A stretch of 41,893 bases of DNA from Achromobacter insuavis (lineage in GTDB: Bacteria > Pseudomonadota > Gammaproteobacteria > Burkholderiales > Burkholderiaceae_B), in the NCBI RefSeq assembly GCF_902859645.1, contig NZ_CADIJR010000055.1, positions 1 through 41,893 on the forward strand. Direction: 5' to 3'. Position 1 is the stretch's first letter. The number at the start of each line of letters is the position of its first letter. Shown in pieces: positions 35,679 through 41,893 of the stretch. A model generated the notes under the pieces. It did not search any database. It was not told where the DNA came from and worked only from the letters and a program-made list of their open reading frames with translations. Made by a program: the position numbers and the translations under genes.

Positions 35679-36627
35679 CGTCCTCGGCAGGCCGCCGGAG
35701 TCCGTGGTGCGCGAGGCCATCGCCTGGTGGGCCCGTCTGCAATCCGGTCAGGCCGATGCGCACGACCGCGACGCCTGTGATGCCTGGCTGGCGCGGGATC
35801 CCCTGCACCGGCAGGCCTGGGATCGGCTGGAAATGATCGGCCGCGATGCGCGCCGCGTTCCCGCGGCATTGGCGCATGCGGCGCTGGACGCGCCGGGGCC
35901 GGCCGGCCGCCGCCGGGCCTTGCGCGCCATGCTGACGCTTGCGGGCGTCGGCGTGACGGGGTGGGCCGGATACCGGCACACGCCGTGGCAACGCCTGGCG
36001 GCGGACCTGAGCACCGGCGTCGGCGAACGGCGCACGGTCGCGGTGGCCGATGGCCTGCTGATCACCTTGAACAGCGATAGCGCGCTGCGCTTGCGGCTCG
36101 ATGGCGGCGCGCGCGGCATCGATCTGCTGCGCGGCGAGATTCTGGTCAACGCGCAAGCGCGGGCGGGCGCGACCGCGCTGCGGGTGGATACGGGCTACGG
36201 CGTGCTGTTGGCCGAGAATGCGCGCTTTGACGTGCGGCGCATGGATGACGGCGCGCGGCTGGGGGTCTACCAGGGCAGCGTCGCGCTGCTGCGCGACGGG
36301 CGGCAGGCCCAGGCCGAGGCGGGCGAGCGCCTGACCTATGGCGCGCAGGGCGCCGTCGAGCGGCATGCCGCGGATCCGGACCGCCTGGCCTGGGTCGACG
36401 GCCTGGTGGTGGCCAAGGACTGGCGCCTGGATTACTTCGCCCAATACCTGGCGCGCCAGCGGATCGGCGTGATCCGGGTGGACCCGGCGGTGGCCGGGCT
36501 GCGGCTGTCGGGCGTCTTTCCGCTGGACGACGCCGAACGCGCGCTCAGGGCGCTGGAGCCGGCGCTGCCCATCGTGGTGACGCGGCATACGCAGTATTGG
36601 CTGCAGGTCGGTCCACGCGCGGCCTGA
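35671..36627 (+). CDS. FecR-family transmembrane sigma regulator
   Basis: The 318-residue protein has the FecR layout. An N-terminal cytoplasmic DUF4880 segment contains EAIAWWARLQSGQADAHDR. A single membrane helix lies around residues 90-110. A periplasmic FecR domain follows (about 120-220, RTVAVADGLLITLNSDSALR and LLRGEILVNA). A C-terminal STN-like part touches the receptor. It passes the signal of ligand-loaded receptor to the ECF sigma factor. The ATG at 35671 overlaps the sigma gene stop (35676-35678); an ATG 12 bases earlier is also possible. Confidence 0.92.
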   Translation: MTSVLGRPPESVVREAIAWWARLQSGQADAHDRDACDAWLARDPLHRQAWDRLEMIGRDARRVPAALAHAALDAPGPAGRRRALRAMLTLAGVGVTGWAGYRHTPWQRLAADLSTGVGERRTVAVADGLLITLNSDSALRLRLDGGARGIDLLRGEILVNAQARAGATALRVDTGYGVLLAENARFDVRRMDDGARLGVYQGSVALLRDGRQAQAEAGERLTYGAQGAVERHAADPDRLAWVDGLVVAKDWRLDYFAQYLARQRIGVIRVDPAVAGLRLSGVFPLDDAERALRALEPALPIVVTRHTQYWLQVGPRAA

Positions 36628-36716
36628 TCGTTACAATTTTCTCGCTCGACGCATTGCAGGTTTTTGTTCCCGGTACGGAAAGGCAGAGATAGAGACCTAC
36701 GTACAGGGAGTTTTTC

Positions 36717-39227
36717 GTGTCCGCTTCATCCTGCCCGCGCCCGCGCGCGACCTTGACCGCCGGCCGCCTGGCCGTGCTTGCCGCGACCTGCGCCGGCGCC
36801 TGGCTGGCCGCCGCGCCTGCCGCCTGGGCGCAAGCCTCGCCCGCCGCGGCCCAGGCCCCGCGCACCTACCAGATCGCCGCCGGTCCGCTCGGCGATGCGT
36901 TGACCCAGTTCGCGCGCAGCGCGGGCGTGGTGCTGTCGTTCGACCCGGCCCAGGTGCGCGGCCTGCGCTCCGACGGCCTGGACGGCGCCTATTCGGTGGG
37001 CGCGGGCTTTGCCCGCATCCTGGCGGGCAGCGGCCTGCAGGCGCGCGCCCAGTCCGGCAACACCTGGACGCTGGTGGCGGCCCCGGCCGCGCAGGCGGGT
37101 GATACGCATACGCTGGCGCCAGTCACGGTGTCGGGCAATTCCCTCAGCGCGTTCGCGCCGACCGTGGGCTATGTGGCCGGCGCCAGCGTCAGCGCCACCA
37201 AGACCGACACCCCGCTGATCGAGACGCCGCAATCGGTGTCCGTGGTCACGCGCGAGCAGATCGCGGAGCAGGGCGCGCAGACGCTGAACCAGGTGCTGCG
37301 CTATACGCCCGGCGTGGCGACCGAAACGCGCGGCGCCACCGCCACGCGGCTGGACCAGTTCAGCGTGCGCGGTTTCTCCGCGTCGACCTACCTGGACGGC
37401 TTGCGCGTGTTTGGCGGGCGCGATGCCCTGCCGCAGGTGGATGCCTACCGCCTGGAGCGCGTGGACGTGCTGAAAGGGCCGGCCTCGGTGATGTATGGGC
37501 AGGGCGGCCCCGGCGGGGTGGTCAACCAGGTCAGCAAGCGGCCGCTGGAAGAAGCGCTGCATGAAGTCGAGCTGCAGGTCGGCAACTACGACTACCGGCG
37601 CGCCAATTTCGATTTCGGCGGCCCGCTCGATACGGACGGCAAGTACCTGTACCGCCTGGTGGGATCGGGCTACATGTCCGACGGCCAGATCGACCACACC
37701 AAGGAGCGCCGCTATTTCGTCTCGCCGGCCTTCACCTGGAAGCCCAGCGGCGACACCTCGCTGACCGTGCTGACGAATTTCCAGCGCGATCCCGACATGG
37801 GTTCCTACGGCGCCGTGCCGCCGATGCGCTCGCTGCTGTCGGCGCCGGACGGCATCCGCCTGTCTCCGAGCTACTACGACGGCGACGCCAACTTCGAGAA
37901 AAGCGACCGCAAGAGCTATTCGCTCGGCTATGTGCTGGACCACCGCTTCAGCGACAGCCTGAAGGCGACGCAGAGCCTGCGCTGGACCCATTCCGACGCC
38001 AAGTACCGCAGCATCTACGGCGCGTCCAGCCGCTTCTACGGCTACACCGACAGCCGCTACCTGTATCAGCAGCGCGCCGCGATCGCGACCGACGTCGAGG
38101 TCGGCGCGCTGACCATCGACAACAACCTGCAGGCGCGTTTCAACACCGGCGCCTTCGGCCACACGGTGCTGCTGGGCTTCGACTACCAGCACGTCAAGAC
38201 CGACACGCTGTCGGGCTTCGGCAGCGCGCCCGCGCTGAACGTGATGAACCCGGACAACCACCAGAACATCCCGGTGCCGCCGTTCTCGACCGACGCCACC
38301 ACCACGCAGTACCAGACCGGCCTGTACTTCCAGGACCAGATCAAGATCGATCGCCTCTCTGTGCTGCTGGGCGGACGCTACGACTGGTCGCGCAACGTCG
38401 GTGAAAGCACCGCCATCGCCACCGGCCGCACCACGCCCTCGTCGCTGCGGGCCGAGGCCTTCACCGGCCGTTTCGGCGTGATCTACAACTTCGACAACGG
38501 CGTGGCGCCGTACTTCAGCTATTCCGAATCGTTCGAGCCGCAATCGGGCACCGGCTGGAACAACGCGCCGTTCAAGCCGATCGAGGGCAACCAGTACGAG
38601 GTCGGCATCAAGTACCAGCCGCCGGGCAGCGCGACGCTGCTGTCGGTGGCCGCGTTCGACATCCGCCGCGAGAACATGCTGACCACCGATCCGGACCCGG
38701 CGCACCTGTGCGGCACGTCGAACGCGCGCTGCCAGATCCAGTCGGGAGAACTGCGCACGCAGGGCATCGAGCTGGAAGCCAAGACCGAGCCGCTGCGCGG
38801 CCTGACGCTGATGGCGGGCTATTCGCTGCTGGACAACGCCTATTCCAAGGCCAATCCCGGTACGACCGGTCTGAATCTCAAGGGCAAGGCGCCGGTGGGC
38901 GTGCCGTCGCAGCAGGCCTCGGCCTGGGCCCGCTACCAGTTGCAGGGCGGTCCGCTGGCCGGCCTGGGCGTGGGCGGCGGCGTGCGCTACATCGGATCGT
39001 CGTACGGCGACGAGGCCAACACCATGAAGGTGCCGTCGGTCACGCTGTTCGACCTGATGCTGGACTACGACCTGGGCCGCGTGTCGCCATCGCTCAAGGG
39101 CATGCAGGTGGCGCTGAACGTGCAGAATCTGTTCGACAAGGAATACATCGCCTCGTGCTCGGGCGATTCCTGGTGCTGGTACGGCTACCAGCGCTCGATC
39201 AAGGCCAGCCTGCGTTATCGCTGGTAG
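36717..39227 (+). CDS. TonB-dependent siderophore receptor with STN signalling domain
   Basis: The 836-residue outer-membrane protein has a signal peptide (about residues 1-37, ending AAWAQA) and an STN domain (about 50-120, YQIAAGPLGDALTQFARSAG). A TonB-box-like stretch lies near DTHTLAPVTVSG. A plug (about 165-290, with TPQSVSVVTREQI and QGGPGGVVNQVSK) and a beta-barrel ending in an aromatic residue (SLRYRW) follow. The STN domain with the FecI/FecR genes just upstream makes it a transducer that switches on its own synthesis when its siderophore is present. The ligand is unknown, but ferrichrome-, ferrioxamine- or pyoverdine-type receptors share this layout. The start is a GTG with GGGAG upstream. 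Confidence 0.93.
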   Translation: MSASSCPRPRATLTAGRLAVLAATCAGAWLAAAPAAWAQASPAAAQAPRTYQIAAGPLGDALTQFARSAGVVLSFDPAQVRGLRSDGLDGAYSVGAGFARILAGSGLQARAQSGNTWTLVAAPAAQAGDTHTLAPVTVSGNSLSAFAPTVGYVAGASVSATKTDTPLIETPQSVSVVTREQIAEQGAQTLNQVLRYTPGVATETRGATATRLDQFSVRGFSASTYLDGLRVFGGRDALPQVDAYRLERVDVLKGPASVMYGQGGPGGVVNQVSKRPLEEALHEVELQVGNYDYRRANFDFGGPLDTDGKYLYRLVGSGYMSDGQIDHTKERRYFVSPAFTWKPSGDTSLTVLTNFQRDPDMGSYGAVPPMRSLLSAPDGIRLSPSYYDGDANFEKSDRKSYSLGYVLDHRFSDSLKATQSLRWTHSDAKYRSIYGASSRFYGYTDSRYLYQQRAAIATDVEVGALTIDNNLQARFNTGAFGHTVLLGFDYQHVKTDTLSGFGSAPALNVMNPDNHQNIPVPPFSTDATTTQYQTGLYFQDQIKIDRLSVLLGGRYDWSRNVGESTAIATGRTTPSSLRAEAFTGRFGVIYNFDNGVAPYFSYSESFEPQSGTGWNNAPFKPIEGNQYEVGIKYQPPGSATLLSVAAFDIRRENMLTTDPDPAHLCGTSNARCQIQSGELRTQGIELEAKTEPLRGLTLMAGYSLLDNAYSKANPGTTGLNLKGKAPVGVPSQQASAWARYQLQGGPLAGLGVGGGVRYIGSSYGDEANTMKVPSVTLFDLMLDYDLGRVSPSLKGMQVALNVQNLFDKEYIASCSGDSWCWYGYQRSIKASLRYRW

Positions 39228-39235
39228 GCCAGATG

Positions 39236-39264
39236 GCCCGTCCACGGCCCGGCCGTGGACGGGC
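39236..39264 (+). terminator. Hairpin after the receptor gene
   Basis: A 12-bp stem GCCCGTCCACGG/CCGTGGACGGGC with a five-base loop starts nine bases after the receptor stop. It has no T-run, so it may slow or protect rather than fully end transcription. Confidence 0.55.
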
Positions 39265-39289
39265 GCGCGCGCAGATCCTCACATCGTAG

Positions 39290-39308
39290 TGAGAATGGTT
39301 ATAATTCA
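39290..39308. promoter_or_regulatory. Fur-box-like site before the DUF4198 gene
   Basis: TGAGAATGGTTATAATTCA has the TGAGAAT/ATTCA inverted arms of a 7-1-7 Fur site and matches the 19-bp consensus at about 12 positions. It is 71-89 bases before the DUF4198 gene start. Confidence 0.55.
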
Positions 39309-39378
39309 GACCCTTGCCGATAAGGCGGCCGCCGCGGGCGGCGGTTCCGGACCGGCATTCATAACAGGAAGATCGACA

Positions 39379-40011
39379 ATGAAATTCGCAAGGACTTTGG
39401 CAGCCATTGCGCTGCTGGGCAGCGCCGGCGCGGCGCAGGCGCACTTCGTCTGGCTCGAGCGGGCCGACCAGGGCCCGGCAAAGGCGTACTTCGGCGAATG
39501 GGCGGACGACCTGCGTGAAAAGCGCGACGGCCTCCTGGGCAAGGTCCTGGTGGCGCCGGTGGTGACCGGCGCCGACGGCAAGGCGCTCAAGGCGTCGGCC
39601 GAGGGCGCGGATTTCGTCGAGTTCGCCGCCGCCGGCAAGGGCGACGTGCGCCTGTCGCAGCCGATCCAGTTCAAGGACACGCTGATGCAGTACGGCGCCA
39701 AGGCCGGCCGCGAAGACACCCAGGGCAAGCTCGACCTGGAACTGGTGCCGGCCGCCGCGGGCAGCAATACCTTCGTGCTGCAGTTCAAGGGCAAGCCGCT
39801 CGCCAAGACCGAAGTCACCGTGTTCGGCCCGCCGAAGTGGGAAAAGCGTTTCCACAGCGACGAGAACGGCCGCATCGAGATCACCACGCCGTGGCCGGGC
39901 CAGTACGTGCTGGAAGCCGCCCACGTCGAGGACAAGGCCGGCGAGGCCGACGGCAAGGCCTACGCCAAGATCCGCTACGTTTCCACCCTGACCTTCAACG
40001 TGACCAAGTGA
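39379..40011 (+). CDS. DUF4198-type periplasmic protein
   Basis: The 210-residue protein has a signal peptide (MKFARTLAAIALLGSAGAAQA, about 21 residues), and the mature protein begins with His (AHFVWLERAD). It looks like a DUF4198 protein, a family of periplasmic beta-rich proteins often found near metal-uptake genes. The fold ends with a beta-sandwich-like segment (TEVTVFGPPKWEKRF, PGQYVLEAAHVED). No enzymatic motif is visible; metal or ligand binding is possible. The start was set at the ATG with the signal peptide. Its stop overlaps the next gene by four bases. A Fur-like site upstream points to iron control. Confidence 0.8.
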   Translation: MKFARTLAAIALLGSAGAAQAHFVWLERADQGPAKAYFGEWADDLREKRDGLLGKVLVAPVVTGADGKALKASAEGADFVEFAAAGKGDVRLSQPIQFKDTLMQYGAKAGREDTQGKLDLELVPAAAGSNTFVLQFKGKPLAKTEVTVFGPPKWEKRFHSDENGRIEITTPWPGQYVLEAAHVEDKAGEADGKAYAKIRYVSTLTFNVTK

Positions 40012-40316
40012 AAGCTCCCGCAGCCGGCGCAGGCATGATGCGCTACCGTCTTGCCGTGGCCTCGCGGGCCCTGGCCGCCATCCTCGGCGGCTACGGCCTG
40101 GCCTCGGCGGCCGCGGCCTGCCTGGCCGTCTGGCTGCCCATGCAGCGCGCCGATGCCGTGGTCACGGCGCAGATGTCGGCCTTCGTGGTCTACACCTGTG
40201 GCGTCATCTGGGTGTTCGCCACCCGCAACGCCTGGCGCGCCTGGGCCGGCATCCTGTTGCCGGCGGCGCTGTTCGGCGGCCTGTTCCTGATCGGCCGCAT
40301 GGTGGGGGGCGCATGA
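40008..40316 (+). CDS. DUF3649-type small membrane protein
   Basis: The protein is about 102 residues and contains three likely membrane helices (RALAAILGGYGLASAAAACL, SAFVVYTCGVIWVFATR, and WAGILLPAALFGGLFLIG). It looks like DUF3649, small inner-membrane proteins usually next to PepSY-type proteins. Its function is not known. The GTG at 40008 overlaps the previous stop in a GTGA arrangement; an ATG at 40035 is an alternative start. Its stop overlaps the start of the PepSY gene (ATGA), so the three genes form a tightly coupled operon. Confidence 0.8.
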   Translation: MKAPAAGAGMMRYRLAVASRALAAILGGYGLASAAAACLAVWLPMQRADAVVTAQMSAFVVYTCGVIWVFATRNAWRAWAGILLPAALFGGLFLIGRMVGGA

Positions 40317-41893
40317 AACCCGCTAACGGAAAAGCGCAAGGCGAAGAGGGCCTGCGCCAATCCATGTCGTGGCTGCACACCTGGTCGGGGTTGATCTTCG
40401 GCTGGGTGCTGTTCGCGATGTTCCTGACCGGCACGCTGTCGTTCTTCCGGCCCGAGATCACCCGCTGGATGCAGCCCGAGATCCAGGTGCAGGCCGCGCC
40501 CACGCTCGAGTCCGTGGCCATGGCGCAGCGCTACCTGACCGAGCACGCGCCTGACGCCAAGCGCTGGTTCATCACGCCGCCGACCGACCGCGAACCGGTG
40601 ATCCAGCTGCTGTACCAGGTGCCCAAGCCCAAGCCGGGCGAGCGCGGCTTCGTGCGCGCCAAGCTCGACCCGCGGACCGGCCAGGCCGTCGAAGGGCGCG
40701 AGACGCGCGGCGGCGACTTCTTCTACCGCTTCCATTTCGAACTCGAGACCGCGTTCCCGTGGGGGCGCTGGCTCGCCAGCATCGCCGGCATGTTCATGCT
40801 GGTGGCCATCATCAGCGGCATCATCACGCACAAGAAGATATTCGCCGACTTCTTCACCTTCCGTCCGAAAAAGGGCGGGCAGCGGGCCTGGATGGACGGC
40901 CACAACGCGCTGTCGGTGCTGGGCTTGCCGTTCCACCTGATGATCACCTTCAGCGGCCTGGTGCTGTTCATGGCCATGCTGATGCCGGCCGGCATCATGG
41001 CGGTCTATGAAAACCCGCGCCAGTATTCGGATGACGTGTTCGCGGCGTTCAAGGTCACGCCGCCGCGCAACGAACCCGCGCCTCTCGTCGCCCTGGCGCC
41101 GCTGGTGGACCAGGTGCAGCAGCGCTGGCATGGCCGCGTGGGCCGCGTCACGGTCAACAACCCCGGCGATGCCGGCGCCACCGTCACCGTGACGCGCGAT
41201 GCGGCCGATGGCGTGTCCTATGGCCGGCTCGCGCCCTATGCGCGCTTCGATGGCGTCACCGGCGCGTTCCAGGAAGGGCAGGACGAACTGAGCCCGACCG
41301 TGCGCACCGCCGGCGTGGTGGTCGGCCTGCACCTGGGCCTGTTCGCCGAGCCGCTGCTGCGCTGGTTCTATTTCCTGGTCAGCCTGGCGGGCACCGGCAT
41401 GGTCGGTTCCGGCCTGGTGCTGTGGATCGCCAAGCGCCGCCAGAAAGCGCGCCCCGGCGCCCGCGAGGCCTTCTCGTTGCGCCTGGTGGACGGCCTGAAC
41501 GCCGGCACCATCGCCGGCCTGTTCATCGCGGTCGCCGCGTTCTTCTGGACCAACCGCCTGGTGCCGGCCGACCTGCCGGGCCGCCAGTTGTGGGAAGTGC
41601 GCGCGTTCTTCGCCGCCTGGGGCCTGTCGCTGGTGTATGCGTTCCTGTTCCAGAAGCGCAAGTGGGTGGACCTGCTGACGCTGGCCGCCGCTTCGCTGGC
41701 GCTGGTGCCGGTGGTCAATGCCCTGACCACCTCGCGCCACCTCGGCGTGTCGTTGCCGGCGGGCGACTGGGTCATGGCGGGATTCGACCTGACCTGCCTG
41801 GCCGGCGCGCTGCTGCTGGGCTGGATGGCGCGCAAGGCCGCCCGCGCGCGCAAGGCGCCGGCCAAGGGCGCGGCCAAGGCGCCTGCCCGGGCC
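40313..41893 (+). CDS. PepSY-associated transmembrane protein (3' end beyond the window)
   Basis: The frame is open for 527 codons to the window edge, and the Ala/Lys-rich tail suggests the stop lies close by. Visible are a first helix after SWLHTWSGLIFGWVLFAMF (residues ~19-40), a PepSY-like periplasmic part, and helices around SIAGMFMLVAIISGIITHKK, LPFHLMITFSGLVLFMAML, WFYFLVSLAGTGMVGSGLVL and several more at the C-terminus. Such proteins (PiuB/FoxB-like) are iron-regulated; some reduce ferric siderophores at the periplasmic face, with His residues in the helices as heme ligands. Given the upstream receptor and Fur-like site, a siderophore-reductase role is plausible but not shown. Confidence 0.88.
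   Translation, partial: MKPANGKAQGEEGLRQSMSWLHTWSGLIFGWVLFAMFLTGTLSFFRPEITRWMQPEIQVQAAPTLESVAMAQRYLTEHAPDAKRWFITPPTDREPVIQLLYQVPKPKPGERGFVRAKLDPRTGQAVEGRETRGGDFFYRFHFELETAFPWGRWLASIAGMFMLVAIISGIITHKKIFADFFTFRPKKGGQRAWMDGHNALSVLGLPFHLMITFSGLVLFMAMLMPAGIMAVYENPRQYSDDVFAAFKVTPPRNEPAPLVALAPLVDQVQQRWHGRVGRVTVNNPGDAGATVTVTRDAADGVSYGRLAPYARFDGVTGAFQEGQDELSPTVRTAGVVVGLHLGLFAEPLLRWFYFLVSLAGTGMVGSGLVLWIAKRRQKARPGAREAFSLRLVDGLNAGTIAGLFIAVAAFFWTNRLVPADLPGRQLWEVRAFFAAWGLSLVYAFLFQKRKWVDLLTLAAASLALVPVVNALTTSRHLGVSLPAGDWVMAGFDLTCLAGALLLGWMARKAARARKAPAKGAAKAPARA

Overview
The window is high-GC, gene-dense chromosomal DNA of a betaproteobacterium, most likely family Alcaligenaceae and Achromobacter- or Bordetella-like. 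The reasons are the sdhCDAB-sdhE-gltA block beside a divergent GntR gene and mdh, the odhA-odhB-lpd-zapE block, a complete AcdS/AcdR pair and a purine-catabolism puuE-allC pair. Genus assignment is inference; no rRNA, tRNA, phage, insertion sequence or CRISPR array was seen.

Layout. 1-802 (minus): the N-terminal part of an Arg/Gly/Asp-rich protein with 33-bp tandem repeats, preceded by a HemJ-type membrane protein. 803-1296: a non-coding stretch with a 164-bp palindromic element bounded by perfect 31-bp inverted repeats. 1297-6297 (minus): the methylcitrate genes prpB-prpC-prpD, then mdh. 6298-6654: a divergent control region with a 26-bp near-perfect palindrome between back-to-back promoter candidates. 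6655-12490 (plus): a GntR/UTRA regulator, sdhCDAB, sdhE and gltA. 12604-14197: an unrecognised membrane-anchored protein convergent with a DUF2214 protein. 14347-19575 (minus): the malic enzyme/phosphotransacetylase-domain protein MaeB and a stand-alone AceE-type 2-oxoacid dehydrogenase E1. 19870-21921 (plus): an OPT transporter. 21974-25863 (minus): a compact operon for allantoinase PuuE, an allantoate amidohydrolase carrying a degenerate UraD-like N-terminus, and an M20 metallopeptidase. 26091-27771: divergent acdS (ACC deaminase) and its Lrp-type regulator around a very AT-rich spacer. 28101-35024 (plus): the 2-oxoglutarate dehydrogenase genes odhA, odhB and lpd, then zapE. 35145-41893 (plus): a FecI-type sigma factor, FecR, a TonB-dependent siderophore receptor, and a DUF4198-DUF3649-PepSY operon, with two Fur-box-like sites.

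Functionally, much of the tricarboxylic acid cycle is here (citrate synthase, 2-oxoglutarate dehydrogenase, succinate dehydrogenase with its flavinylation factor, malate dehydrogenase). The propionate, malate, purine-nitrogen and ACC branches feed it. The right end is an iron-uptake region. Most genes are ordinary core metabolism. The less ordinary points are the 164-bp palindromic element, the UraD-like domain that has lost its catalytic His segment, the orphan E1, a terminator-like hairpin just upstream of maeB, and the iron-linked DUF module. No wholly new multi-gene system could be demonstrated from sequence alone.
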